DNA from: Bacteroidales bacterium
Lineage (GTDB): Bacteria > Bacteroidota > Bacteroidia > Bacteroidales > UBA932
Reading direction: 5' to 3'
DNA length: 64,000 nt
Assembly (NCBI GenBank): GCA_024398105.1
Contig: JAKSJP010000007.1
Location: forward strand, 22,522 to 86,521
The position numbers were made by a program, and so were the translations under genes. Below, piece by piece: positions 24,816 through 33,700 of this stretch (position 1 is its first letter; every line of letters starts with the position of its first letter). The notes beneath the pieces were generated by a model, which made no database searches, was not told the DNA's origin, and saw only the letters and a list, made by a program, of their open reading frames with translations.

Positions 24816-27248
24816 ATGAAACTACAGCATCTGACAATCGCTCTTGCCGCTCTTGCGCTGGCAAGTTGCGCAGGCAAGGTTGAAGGCCCTTGCGACATCT
24901 ACGAGGCTTATGGCACCCCGTGTGTCGCAGCCCACAGTACCACCAGAATCCTGTACTCAAAGTACAATGGACCTCTCTATCAGGTACTCCGTGAGTCCGA
25001 TGGAGCTACACTTGACATCGGTACCGTGAAAGGAGGCTATGCCGACGCAGCCGCTCAGGACAGGTTCCTTGAGGGTACAATCGGCTATATCTGCAAGATC
25101 TATGACCAGACTGGCCATGGCAATGACCTCACAGCTGCTGCGCCAGGTACGTTCCTCGGCCCTGCAAAGGGTGAGTTCAACACTCTTCCTATCGCAGACA
25201 TGGCTCCTGCAGTCCTCGACGGCCACAAGGTCTATGGTGCCTACTTCATGCCAGGCATGGGCCTCAGGGAGAACAATGCTTCATATCTCGCAATCAACGA
25301 CGAGCCGGAAGGAATCTACTATGTGATCGACGGTACCCATTTCGACAGCGGATGCTGCTTCGACTATGGCAACTCTTCGACCAACGGTAAGGCGGTAGGT
25401 CGTGGTACCATGGAAACGACATATTACGGTATCTCGACTGCTTGGGGCAGCGGAAACGACGAAGGCCCATGGATCATGGCTGATATGGAGGCAGGTCTTT
25501 TCTCTGGTTTCAATGCCAAGAAGAACGACGTGCCTGCAATCACTGGATGGCGTTTCGTCTCTGCTTATGTCAACGGTGGCGGCGGCAACCATTGGGATCT
25601 CCGTGGCGGTGACGCTACAACCCCTGACATCGTCACTTTCTACGACGGCGTACGTCCTGTCTCACCGGATCCGAACGAGGGCTATTTCCCTATGAGCAAG
25701 AAGGGTGGCCTTCTTCTCGCTAACGGCGGTGACAACGGAAACGGCTCAGCAGGTACTTTCTATGAGGGTGCAATGACAGTCGGCTATCCTTCAGAGGAGG
25801 CTGTGAAGGCTGTCCAGGCGAACATCGCCGCTGCTCAGTACAAGGAGCAGACAATGTGGATGTCACGACTTACCTCATTCCACGAGGGCAAGTCACAGAC
25901 TCTTACAGTCTCATATCTCAACAATACAGACAAGACCGTCTCTGGCCTCAATGTCTCACTCGAGCTCCCTAAGGGCTGGACATCAGAGCTTGCATCCATG
26001 GTCGGTGCAGAGGCTGGTGTGAAGCCAGGTGAGAAGGCTGTCGCAATCTTCAAGGTCTCAGGCCCAGGCTATGACAGCGAAGGCTTCGCGAAGGCTGTCG
26101 CTTCATGGAAGGGTGGCTCGGAGTTCACAGCCCAGCGTGTCCGCAGCATTCCTGACGTAAGCATCAACGAGCTCTACCTCGGCGACGAGCAGTTCATCGA
26201 GCTTTACAACTCTTCTGTCGACCCTGTCGACCTTTCTGGCTGGACAGTCGAGATCACCCGCAGCGGATGGGCTCCAGTCGTGGCTGCAAAGCTCCCTCAG
26301 GGAACTCTCATCAGCGCAAAGGACTATCTCGTGCTCCGTCCGAACGCAGATGCTCTCGCATTCGATGCCGCACCTCTCACAAAGATCTTCATCCCTGTGT
26401 CTACCGATTCCAAGGCAGTCGTTCCTGCAGGCAGCACCCATATGTCACTCGTTTCGACAGAAGGTCTCGAGCCTGGCCAGAAGATCGGTGTCGACCTCGG
26501 TAGCAAGTATGAGGAAGTTACCCTTACAAAGGTCGGTACAGCTGCTACACAGACTATTCTCGTAGGCCCTGCCAAGGCAGGTGACACTACTCTCCAGCTT
26601 GAGGTCACAAAGGATCTCCGCGAGGGTATGGAAATCACCATCAGTACAGGTCAGAGAAAGGAAGTCAGGACCATCACCAAGGTCATCAAGGTGTCTGAGG
26701 CTCCGCTTCCAAGACGCTTCGGTCAGCCGACAGTTCCTCACGAGCCAGGTCTTGTCGAGATCGACAAGCCACTTACCATGGACCAGATCGCTTCTGTAGA
26801 CGTATGGGCACCAGGCGAGGGCGTAGACTTCACCCCTGCACTCAAGTATGACCATATGGTAGGTGACGCAGTCTCTGCTCCTGCAGCTCCTCTTGCAAAG
26901 GACGGCAGCTACAGCTATACATTCTCGACCAAGGCAGGTGCAGTCGCAATCTACCATGACAAGGTGCTTGTGGATGCCATCATCTATGGCTCAAAGCAGA
27001 GCAACTCGAGCGCAAACGGTACTATCGCACGTCCTGACCTTGCTGTCCTCGAGGGAGAGCAGACCCAGGGCGGATGTCTTGCTGAGGTTCCTCAGTTCAG
27101 GATGCCACGTATGCTGGCTCCTGGCCAGAAGATGCCAGTCCCTCCTACATATTCTCTCGTGAGAATCCCTGACGGAAATGACAATGATGTCCTCTGCGAG
27201 ATCCGCAATACGACAACCGCTACCCCTGGCGCAGCCAACCAGGAGTAA
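24816..27248 (+). CDS. GH54-type alpha-L-arabinofuranosidase with NEW3-like and lamin-tail domains, lipoprotein
   Basis: An 810-residue lipoprotein (lipobox LALASC). Residues about 22-345 match the GH54 arabinofuranosidase B catalytic domain: GPCDIYEAYGTPCVAAHSTT, DGTHFDSGCCFDYGN, GPWIMADMEAGLFSG and NGGDNGNG. By alignment with the family, the nucleophile is E225 and the acid/base is D306. A NEW3-like beta domain follows (about 355-425, TVSYLNNTDKTVSGLNVSLE), then a lamin-tail domain (about 445-510, INELYLGDEQFIELYNSS), and a long beta-rich C-terminus. It should remove arabinose side chains from arabinoxylan. GH54 is best known from fungi; the fungal C-terminal arabinose-binding module is not visible here. 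Confidence 0.88.
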   Translation: MKLQHLTIALAALALASCAGKVEGPCDIYEAYGTPCVAAHSTTRILYSKYNGPLYQVLRESDGATLDIGTVKGGYADAAAQDRFLEGTIGYICKIYDQTGHGNDLTAAAPGTFLGPAKGEFNTLPIADMAPAVLDGHKVYGAYFMPGMGLRENNASYLAINDEPEGIYYVIDGTHFDSGCCFDYGNSSTNGKAVGRGTMETTYYGISTAWGSGNDEGPWIMADMEAGLFSGFNAKKNDVPAITGWRFVSAYVNGGGGNHWDLRGGDATTPDIVTFYDGVRPVSPDPNEGYFPMSKKGGLLLANGGDNGNGSAGTFYEGAMTVGYPSEEAVKAVQANIAAAQYKEQTMWMSRLTSFHEGKSQTLTVSYLNNTDKTVSGLNVSLELPKGWTSELASMVGAEAGVKPGEKAVAIFKVSGPGYDSEGFAKAVASWKGGSEFTAQRVRSIPDVSINELYLGDEQFIELYNSSVDPVDLSGWTVEITRSGWAPVVAAKLPQGTLISAKDYLVLRPNADALAFDAAPLTKIFIPVSTDSKAVVPAGSTHMSLVSTEGLEPGQKIGVDLGSKYEEVTLTKVGTAATQTILVGPAKAGDTTLQLEVTKDLREGMEITISTGQRKEVRTITKVIKVSEAPLPRRFGQPTVPHEPGLVEIDKPLTMDQIASVDVWAPGEGVDFTPALKYDHMVGDAVSAPAAPLAKDGSYSYTFSTKAGAVAIYHDKVLVDAIIYGSKQSNSSANGTIARPDLAVLEGEQTQGGCLAEVPQFRMPRMLAPGQKMPVPPTYSLVRIPDGNDNDVLCEIRNTTTATPGAANQE

Positions 27249-27257
27249 TATCATACG

Positions 27258-27283
27258 GCTGCAGGACCTGACCGTCCTGCAGC
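27258..27283 (+). terminator. Hairpin after the GH54 gene
   Basis: GCTGCAGGAC (27258-27267) and GTCCTGCAGC (27274-27283) form a perfect 10-bp stem with a 6-nt loop. There is no T tract, so termination may be weak or the hairpin may protect the mRNA end. Confidence 0.5.
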
Positions 27284-27307
27284 TGTCCAATCCAATTACC
27301 TGATAAT

Positions 27308-28642
27308 ATGAAAATCGCAGTCGCAGGAACCGGCTATGTCGGTCTTTCAATAGCAACGTTGCTCGCGCAGCACCATGAGGTCGTGGCGGTTGATGTGATT
27401 CCTGAAAAGGTGGATCTCATCAACAGGAGGAAATCTCCTATCCAGGACGAGTATATCGAGAGGTATCTTGCTGAGAAGGATCTGAATCTTACAGCTACTC
27501 TCGATGGCACGTCGGCTTATAAGGACGCGGACTTCGTCGTGATTGCTGCACCGACCAATTATGATCCTGTACGTAATTATTTCGATACCAGCCATGTCGA
27601 GGAGGTGATTGATCTCGTCCTTGAAAGTGGCTCTAAGGCTACCATGGTCATCAAGTCGACCATCCCTGTGGGCTATACCAGAAGCCTCTATGTCAAGTAT
27701 GCAAAGAAGTTCGCAGAGCGTGGATATGATTCGTCGATGCGTCTGCGCCTTCTGTTCTCGCCTGAGTTCCTCAGGGAGAGCAAGGCTCTTTATGACAATC
27801 TTTTCCCAAGCCGTATCATCGTCGGTTATCCGAAGATAATCAACGGCGGCATCGGAGACCCGTTCAAGGAGGAGAATGAGGCTATACGTAAGATAGCCGG
27901 CAACCATCTTGAGGAGGCTGCGCACACCTTCGCAGGTCTTCTTCAGGAAGGCGCCATAAGAGACGATGTACCTGTCCTGTTCATGGGAATGAAGGAAGCC
28001 GAGGCAGTGAAGCTTTTTGCCAATACCTACCTCGCTCTCCGCGTCAGCTACTTCAATGAGCTTGACACTTATTCTGAGGTCAAAGGTCTTGACACCAAGT
28101 CTATCATTGACGGAGTCTGCCTTGACCCGCGTATCGGTTCACACTATAATAACCCGTCTTTCGGTTATGGCGGATACTGTCTTCCAAAAGACACGAAGCA
28201 GCTCCTTGCCAATTATGAGTATGTCCCTGAGAATCTTATCCAGGCCATCGTGGAGTCTAACCGTACCAGGAAGGATTTCATCGCTGACCAGGTACTTTCG
28301 AAGGCTGGCTATTATAATTATACCAGTTCCGGCCAGTGGAACCAGACCACGGAACGTGAGGTTACCATCGGTGTGTTCCGTCTGACCATGAAGTCGAACT
28401 CCGACAATTTCCGTCAGTCGGCGATACAGGGTGTCATGAAAAGGATCAAGGCAAAGGGCGCAAAGGTGATTGTCTATGAGCCTACGCTTGAGAATGGTAC
28501 CCTCTTCTTCGGAAGTGAGGTGGTGAATGATCTTGATCAGTTCAAGGCTCGCAGCCAGGCCATAATCGCGAACCGCTATGATGAGTGTCTGGACGATGTC
28601 TTTGAGAAGGTCTATACCAGGGACGTATTCAAGAGAGATTAA
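27308..28642 (+). CDS. ugd: UDP-glucose 6-dehydrogenase
   Basis: This 444-residue enzyme oxidises UDP-glucose to UDP-glucuronate with NAD, for capsule synthesis. It opens with the Rossmann motif [12 protein letters not shown], then PTNYD and the substrate-linked KSTIPVGYT segment. FSPEFLRE and the catalytic Cys motif [13 protein letters not shown] follow, with the UDP-binding domain C-terminal. Length matches the short bacterial form seen in Bacteroidales. It completes a route from UDP-glucose to UDP-glucuronate and, via the epimerase at 8764, UDP-galacturonate. The next gene begins 15 bp later. Confidence 0.94.
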   Translation: MKIAVAGTGYVGLSIATLLAQHHEVVAVDVIPEKVDLINRRKSPIQDEYIERYLAEKDLNLTATLDGTSAYKDADFVVIAAPTNYDPVRNYFDTSHVEEVIDLVLESGSKATMVIKSTIPVGYTRSLYVKYAKKFAERGYDSSMRLRLLFSPEFLRESKALYDNLFPSRIIVGYPKIINGGIGDPFKEENEAIRKIAGNHLEEAAHTFAGLLQEGAIRDDVPVLFMGMKEAEAVKLFANTYLALRVSYFNELDTYSEVKGLDTKSIIDGVCLDPRIGSHYNNPSFGYGGYCLPKDTKQLLANYEYVPENLIQAIVESNRTRKDFIADQVLSKAGYYNYTSSGQWNQTTEREVTIGVFRLTMKSNSDNFRQSAIQGVMKRIKAKGAKVIVYEPTLENGTLFFGSEVVNDLDQFKARSQAIIANRYDECLDDVFEKVYTRDVFKRD

Positions 28643-28657
28643 ATTTTACAGTTGACA

Positions 28658-29833
28658 ATGCCAAAGAAAGTATTTGTTTCAGGATGTTACGACCTGCTTC
28701 ACAGCGGTCATGTCGAATTCTTCCGTCAGGCTGCACAGTATGGCGACCTCTACGTAGGAATCGGTTCCGACGAGACTATCCTCCACTACAAGAACCATAA
28801 GACCGTATACCCTGAGCAGGAACGTCTGTTCATGGTAAAGAGTATCCGTTATGTAAAGGATGCCTTCATCAACCAGGGACATGGAATACTGGACTTCATC
28901 CCTACGCTGGACATCGTCAAGCCGGATATCCTGCTTGTGAACAGCGATGGCGGAAGCGAGTCCAAGAGGCAGCTCTGCGAGGAGAGGGGAATTGAGTATG
29001 TAGTGCTTGAAAGAGATCCGCATGAGGGCCTGCAGGCACGAAGCAGCACCGACCTCAAGAAATCGCCTTGCCAGCTTCCGACACGTCTTGACATTGCGGG
29101 AACATGGATTGATCAGCCGTATGTAAGCTGCCATGCTCCAGGATGGGCGTTGACGATCAGTCTTGAACCTAGCTTCGAGATACGTGAGCGCTGCGGCCTT
29201 TCTACCAGTACAAGGAATGTGATCAAGAGAATCTGGCCATATCAGCTTCCTATGATGGATCCTGAGACTCTTGCCCGCCTGGTATTCTGCTTCGAGAACA
29301 ATCCTGAAAGGGAGGACGGCATAGTCAGCGGCGCCCAGGATGCCATCGGAATCTGTGTGCCAGGCCTCTGCCGTCATTGGTATGACAACCATTTCTGGCC
29401 GGACAAGATCGAACGCTGCAATGATGAGACTGTCCTCAGCTGGCTTGAGAACCGCCTCTGCATGATTCCTATGGATCCTCGACAGCCAGGATGCTCTGTC
29501 GTTGAAGGCATGGATGTGACACCATCCAAGGTCAAGGCGCTTGCATCGGCTGCAGATGACTGCTGGAATGCAATCATGGCTATGGACATAGAGCGCTTCT
29601 CTGCCGCCTACCGTGCTTCATTCGACGCACAGACCGCCATGTTCCCTGCCATGATCCAGGGCACTGTCCAGACATATATCGACAAGTACTCATCCATGCC
29701 GGACGTCCTTGCCTGGAAGATGCCAGGTGCCGGCGGTGGCGGCTATCTTGCCTGCGTCGTCACTGACGCAAAGACCTTCTGCGCTGAACATCCCGAGGCC
29801 ATCCTTCTGAAGATCCGCCGCAGCGGCGAGTAA
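28658..29833 (+). CDS. Cytidylyltransferase fused to a degenerate GHMP-kinase-like domain
   Basis: The first 130 residues are a TagD/RfaE-type nucleotidyltransferase with the HxGH motif (H15-S-G-H18 in GCYDLLHSGHVEFF) and ARSSTDLK as the likely second nucleotide motif. Residues about 138-391 look like a GHMP-kinase fold: PTRLDIAGTWIDQP at the start, SGAQDAIG in the middle and PGAGGGGY near the end. The usual GLGSSSA phosphate-binding loop is not clearly present; the nearest segment is CGLSTSTRN. The protein may activate a sugar or polyol phosphate for the capsule, perhaps a heptose or glycerol derivative, but the substrate is unknown. Start ATG 28658 is preferred to the TTG two codons earlier. 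It lies directly after ugd. Confidence 0.7.
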   Translation: MPKKVFVSGCYDLLHSGHVEFFRQAAQYGDLYVGIGSDETILHYKNHKTVYPEQERLFMVKSIRYVKDAFINQGHGILDFIPTLDIVKPDILLVNSDGGSESKRQLCEERGIEYVVLERDPHEGLQARSSTDLKKSPCQLPTRLDIAGTWIDQPYVSCHAPGWALTISLEPSFEIRERCGLSTSTRNVIKRIWPYQLPMMDPETLARLVFCFENNPEREDGIVSGAQDAIGICVPGLCRHWYDNHFWPDKIERCNDETVLSWLENRLCMIPMDPRQPGCSVVEGMDVTPSKVKALASAADDCWNAIMAMDIERFSAAYRASFDAQTAMFPAMIQGTVQTYIDKYSSMPDVLAWKMPGAGGGGYLACVVTDAKTFCAEHPEAILLKIRRSGE

Positions 29834-29874
29834 AATCTGTGACACCTAACTTGCTGACAGACAACGCAATAGTA

Positions 29875-29913
29875 AAATCCCTGTAGGTTGATTCTACCTA
29901 CAGGGATTTGTTT
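29875..29913. terminator. Bidirectional terminator between convergent genes
   Basis: AAATCCCTGTAGGT (29875-29888) and ACCTACAGGGATTT (29896-29909) form a perfect 14-bp stem with a 7-nt loop. A-rich and T-rich flanks let it serve both the rightward cytidylyltransferase gene and the leftward esterase gene. Confidence 0.9.
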
Positions 29914-29950
29914 AATACGCTGATAGTCAGCTGTTTAAGCGACTGCAAAA

Positions 29951-31471
29951 TTATGGTCTGCGAGGCTCGCCGAAGTAAGATGCTTCAGCATCGTTCTCGT
30001 CAAGGCAGAAGATGTGGAAGTTCTGGAAATCCTTTGAGTATGGCTTCCAGTCGCCGCCGTCAGGACCGTTAGGGTCGCCGTACTTAGCGAAGTTTGACCA
30101 TGCGGTCAGCATCTTCTCAGAGAGATCCCAGTCGCCAGGAGTCCAAGGCCTCCAGCAGTGCTTGAGGGACTTGAATACGAACCAGAGGTCTGAAGAGTGG
30201 AATGCGCCCTTGAGACGGTTGGTGACAGCTGGATGCTTGCCGTCGTCTGGAAGAGGACGTGCGAACTGGTATGTGTAAGCCCTGCCGCCCATCTCCTCAC
30301 GGTTGAGAGCGAAGTCTGCGATCTGAGGAGCCATGTTGCCTGAGTCGTTGAGTGTGAAGCCGATCATGTAAGGGACGTCAGCGAGTGAACCGTCGATACA
30401 AGCCTGGTCGAATGTCTCAGGAAGTACATAGTTGTCGATGTAAGGAGCGATAGGGGATGCGCTGAGGACGCTGCGCTTGCCTGTGACCTGTGTGTAGATT
30501 GTACCGAGAGCGTAGATGGTCTCTGTACCTGCTCTACGGAGAGCGTTGATGTCCTTGAGGTTAGCCCAGTCAGCAACTTCCTTGATGCTCTGCTCAGCCT
30601 GCTCGAGGGTGAAATGGCCGTTGACAGCGACAGGACCTGATGGCTGTGGCATTCTGAAACCTGCAGGCATACCTGGCATTGCAGGCATGGCTGGAGCTGG
30701 CTTGCGAGGATCTACGAAACCGCTTCCTGACATGATGACTGCCTTGTTGAAGAGGCCCTTTGTGAGAGGTGATGCAGAAAGGAACTTGACGCTTCTTGAA
30801 CCTGCTGACTGACCGAAGATCATCACGTTGTCAGGATCTCCACCGAACTGAGCGATGTTCTCCTTGACCCACTTGAGAGCTGCGATCTGGTCGAGTGTAC
30901 CCCAGTTACCGGTTGCATGCTCAGGATCCTCTGCAGAGAGGTCAGGATGTGCGAAGAAGCCGAAAGGTCCTACGCGGTAGTTGAATGAGACGAGGACTAC
31001 GTCCTTGTTGGCCCACTCCTGTCCGTCGAACTCCGGCTCTGAACCCCAGCCTTCGCGGAGACCGCCACCGAAGATCCAGAGAGCTACAGGGAGCTTCTTC
31101 TCAGGCTGTGCAGGAGCCTTTGTCCATACGTTGAGGTAGAGACAGTCCTCGCTGTAGGCCTTCTCTTCTCCATAACCCCATTCGTCGGTATATCCACCTG
31201 GATAATGAGCGCCCTGGAACGCAGGATGACCGAACTCAGTTGCCTGGAATACACCCTCCCATGGAACTACTGGCTGAGGTGCTTTCCAACGGTTCTCACC
31301 GATAGGTGGAGCTGCGTAAGGGATACCCTTGTAGACGAATACGCCCGGGATGTCTGCGGTAGTACCCTGGATCTGACCGCCTTCGACGGTGAGGATCGGA
31401 GTCTCTACCTGCTTTGCTGCACATCCGGCAACTGCCAGAGCGCAGAGGAGAAGTTGAAGTTTGCGTAACAT
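29951..31471 (-). CDS. Type B carboxylesterase (alpha/beta hydrolase), lipoprotein
   Basis: The 506-residue lipoprotein (lipobox AVAGC) belongs to the carboxylesterase/cholinesterase family: TADIPGVFVYKGIPYAAPP, SEDCLYLNVW, and the nucleophile elbow GQSAGS (S222). The oxyanion region reads FGGG rather than the common HGGG. The catalytic His is probably in AFHSSDLWFVF. The usual acidic residue motif (DEG) is replaced by NDSG, so the triad acid is uncertain. Bacterial members hydrolyse aryl or acyl esters; in a xylan-degrading setting, feruloyl or acetyl esters are possible substrates, but that is speculation. It is transcribed alone, divergent from a CocE-type hydrolase. Confidence 0.85.
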   Translation of the reverse strand: MLRKLQLLLCALAVAGCAAKQVETPILTVEGGQIQGTTADIPGVFVYKGIPYAAPPIGENRWKAPQPVVPWEGVFQATEFGHPAFQGAHYPGGYTDEWGYGEEKAYSEDCLYLNVWTKAPAQPEKKLPVALWIFGGGLREGWGSEPEFDGQEWANKDVVLVSFNYRVGPFGFFAHPDLSAEDPEHATGNWGTLDQIAALKWVKENIAQFGGDPDNVMIFGQSAGSRSVKFLSASPLTKGLFNKAVIMSGSGFVDPRKPAPAMPAMPGMPAGFRMPQPSGPVAVNGHFTLEQAEQSIKEVADWANLKDINALRRAGTETIYALGTIYTQVTGKRSVLSASPIAPYIDNYVLPETFDQACIDGSLADVPYMIGFTLNDSGNMAPQIADFALNREEMGGRAYTYQFARPLPDDGKHPAVTNRLKGAFHSSDLWFVFKSLKHCWRPWTPGDWDLSEKMLTAWSNFAKYGDPNGPDGGDWKPYSKDFQNFHIFCLDENDAEASYFGEPRRP

Positions 31472-31571
31472 ATTGTGTAGATTTATCAGTTTGTCGTGTC
31501 TGGACGGGCTAATTTAGGAATAATGTGCGAAAATAGGAAAAGAATAGGTGGCGTATCGCAGAGGAATTTAT

Positions 31572-31579
31572 TATTTTTG
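31572..31579 (+). promoter_or_regulatory. -7 element upstream of the CocE/NonD hydrolase
   Basis: TATTTTTG matches the -7 consensus, 26 bp before ATG 31606. It overlaps an in-frame GTG at 31579, which argues against that earlier start. Confidence 0.4.
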
Positions 31580-31605
31580 TGATAGAGAGAATAACACTGA
31601 ACGAT

Positions 31606-33495
31606 ATGGGCGCACTGACAATCAACTGGGTCGAAGAGAATTATTCAAAACGCGAGGTGATGATCCCGATGAGGGACGGCAACAGTCTCTACACGGCCAT
31701 CTATGAGCCGAAGGACCATGGTACCGGTTCCGCTGCCGGTTCCTCCGACCAGCCGTCCTCTGCTCTGCTTCCGCCTATCCTTCTTCTCAGGACCCCGTTC
31801 CCGCTCAAGCCGTACGGAGAGGGCAGGATGGCCTCCAATCTCCGTGAATCTCTCGCAAACTACGCCCGTGAAGGCTATGTCATCGTCCAGCAGAACGTAC
31901 GCGGAACATATCTGAGCGAGGGCAACTTCGTCAATGTCCCGCCGCTGAGGGAACAGGGCACCGGAATGCTGATCGAGACCTCTGAGATGACTGACACCTA
32001 CGACACAGTCGACTGGCTCCTCGAGAATACGCGCAATAACGGCAAGGTCGGTGTCAAGGGAATGTCCTACCCGGGCTTCTATGCCACCTGCGCGTCGCTC
32101 TGCGGACACCCTGCGATCAAGGCAGTGTCTCCGCAGGCACCTGTGACAGACTGGTTCATGGGAGATGACATCCACCATAATGGTGCGCTGATGCTCAGCG
32201 ATACCTACCATTTCGGCAGGTTCTTCTTCCGCAAGCGTCCGCATCCTACTTCGAGAATACTTCCTACAATCCAGGAAAACCATAAGGATGTCTACAAGTC
32301 CTTCCTCAAGAAAGGTGCGATTTCCAAGGTCCTTGGACCGTTGGCTGCACGCCGGGAGTTCTTCAAGGATATCGTGACCCATCCGGACTACGACTCATTC
32401 TGGCAGGACCGCAACGCTTCTGTCGCTTTGGAGGAAAGCCGTGACCGCTATCCGGCGATGCTTGTCGTGGGCGGAACTTTCGATGCAGAGGACGGCTATG
32501 GCCCGCTTCAGTGCTTCAACAAGATCTGCGAGCGCGAGAACGCCTATCTTGTACTGGGACCATGGTCCCATGGCGCGTGGAATCACTTCGACTATGACCA
32601 TCTGGCCGATTCCGCACTCGGTTCCGGACTTTCAGAGTACTATCTCGACACGATCGAGTATCCTTTCTTCGCTTATTATCTGGAAGGAAAGACGGAGGAT
32701 GCCGCACAGCTGCTTGCTCCGTTTGACAAGGTACGCATATTCCCTTCAGAGGCAATTTCTTTCGAGAACAAGCCGAAGCGTTCGCGTTGGAAGAACCCGA
32801 TCACTGAGACTCTCAGCATCGCTTCTGACAGCTGGCCTTTGCAGGCGACCCATCCGCTCAGGCTGTATCTTACAGACGGCAGGAAACTCAGCAGACGTGC
32901 CCAGCAACCGGACGGAACTGTCGCTGCAGATGTGAATAATACAGCTCCGCTGACTTATACTTCGAATCCTCTGCGACCTGTGCCGGCTGTAGAACCCTCA
33001 CCTTATATCAGTAAGCACTATATGGCTGCTGACCAGCGCTTTGCTTCGCGCCGAAAGGATGTCCTCACATTCCGCGGACCAAAGGAGAAAGGTACCATGG
33101 TCATATGTGGACCGGTCAGAGTCAGCCTGAATGTCAAGCTCAGCTCGACCGATGCGGATATGGTCGTCAAGCTGATCGATGTACGTCCGGACGGCTATCA
33201 GATGCTGGTACGTGGTGACATCATGCCAATGCGTTTCCGCAAGTCCTTCGAGAAGCCTCAGGCGGTTAAGGCAGGGGAGCCTACGCTCGTGCAGTTCACC
33301 ATGAACGATGTCTACCATGTCATCAAGCCTGGACATAAGCTGATGGTCCAGGTGCAGAGCAGCTGGTATCCGCTTTTCGCGATGAACCCTCAGAAGTATG
33401 TGAAGAATCCGTATCTGGCTGAGACAAAGGACTATACGCCATGTAAGGTTACTTTGTTGCCGGGCGAAAGCTATATCGAGCTGCAGGTCCTCTAG
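31606..33495 (+). CDS. CocE/NonD family serine hydrolase (X-Pro dipeptidyl-peptidase type)
   Basis: A 629-residue alpha/beta hydrolase of the CocE/NonD family. The nucleophile Ser is in GMSYPGFYA, the Asp in GGTFDAEDGYG and the His in GPWSHGAW. Residues about 470-629 form the C-terminal jelly-roll domain of the family. No signal peptide is evident with this start, so it may be cytoplasmic, unlike many secreted homologues. Members hydrolyse acyl or peptide bonds such as X-Pro dipeptides and beta-lactam side chains; the substrate here is unknown. A low-complexity insert at residues 36-54 begins with KDHGTGS, a peptide repeated in two other proteins nearby. Confidence 0.85.
   Translation: MGALTINWVEENYSKREVMIPMRDGNSLYTAIYEPKDHGTGSAAGSSDQPSSALLPPILLLRTPFPLKPYGEGRMASNLRESLANYAREGYVIVQQNVRGTYLSEGNFVNVPPLREQGTGMLIETSEMTDTYDTVDWLLENTRNNGKVGVKGMSYPGFYATCASLCGHPAIKAVSPQAPVTDWFMGDDIHHNGALMLSDTYHFGRFFFRKRPHPTSRILPTIQENHKDVYKSFLKKGAISKVLGPLAARREFFKDIVTHPDYDSFWQDRNASVALEESRDRYPAMLVVGGTFDAEDGYGPLQCFNKICERENAYLVLGPWSHGAWNHFDYDHLADSALGSGLSEYYLDTIEYPFFAYYLEGKTEDAAQLLAPFDKVRIFPSEAISFENKPKRSRWKNPITETLSIASDSWPLQATHPLRLYLTDGRKLSRRAQQPDGTVAADVNNTAPLTYTSNPLRPVPAVEPSPYISKHYMAADQRFASRRKDVLTFRGPKEKGTMVICGPVRVSLNVKLSSTDADMVVKLIDVRPDGYQMLVRGDIMPMRFRKSFEKPQAVKAGEPTLVQFTMNDVYHVIKPGHKLMVQVQSSWYPLFAMNPQKYVKNPYLAETKDYTPCKVTLLPGESYIELQVL
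31711..31752 (+). repeat. KDHGTGS coding repeat, copy 1 (in the CocE/NonD hydrolase)
   Basis: The 17-bp core AAGGACCATGGTACCGG encodes KDHGTG in frame, continuing as SAAGSSD. The same core occurs in copies 2 and 3 within unrelated proteins. It lies in a probable surface loop between two conserved strands of the hydrolase. Confidence 0.7.
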
Positions 33496-33523
33496 GGTTA
33501 GTTTCAGAAACTTGACGCTTGAA

Positions 33524-33555
33524 TTTGGAGAATTGAAAACTTCTCCATATATTTG
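33524..33555 (+). promoter_or_regulatory. Promoter of the tRNA-Ala gene
   Basis: TTTG (33524-33527), a 20-bp spacer and TATATTTG (33548-33555) match the consensus. The expected start lies a few bases before the tRNA 5' end. Confidence 0.75.
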
Positions 33556-33567
33556 CAATCGCAATTC

Positions 33568-33643
33568 GGGGGTATAGCTCAGTTGGTAGAGCACCTGCTT
33601 TGCAAGCAGGGGGTCAAGAGTTCGAATCTCTTTATCTCCACCA
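33568..33643 (+). tRNA. tRNA-Ala(TGC): tRNA-Ala (anticodon TGC), CCA encoded
   Basis: The 76-nt sequence folds as a full cloverleaf. The acceptor GGGGGTA pairs with TATCTCC with two G-U pairs, the D arm is GCTC/GAGC, and the anticodon stem is CCTGC/GCAGG with loop TTTGCAA (anticodon 33601-33603). The T arm contains GTTCGAATC. The 3' CCA (641-643 of the 33,000 block) is encoded. It has its own promoter and a terminator 7 bp downstream, so it is a single-gene transcript. Confidence 0.97.
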
Positions 33644-33650
33644 CAAAAAA

Positions 33651-33680
33651 AAGGCTCGGTCTGTTGACCGGGCCTTTTCT
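33651..33680 (+). terminator. Terminator of the tRNA-Ala gene
   Basis: AAGGCTCGGTC (33651-33661) and GACCGGGCCTT (33666-33676) form an 11-bp stem with one G-U pair and a TGTT loop, followed by TTTT. The A-rich left flank may also let it end the leftward S46 peptidase transcript. Confidence 0.85.
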
Positions 33681-33700
33681 GTTATTGTCTCTGGGTCTCG

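Noticed and set aside
31645-32382. 245-codon minus-strand frame inside the CocE/NonD hydrolase
   Set aside because: Antisense to a full-length enzyme with an intact triad. Its composition is rich in His/Arg/Glu as expected from a shadow frame.
33568-33643. tRNA-Ala as an integration site of the mobile element
   Set aside because: The element ends near 7.6 kb, 26 kb away, and no second integrase or partial tRNA repeat lies near this gene.
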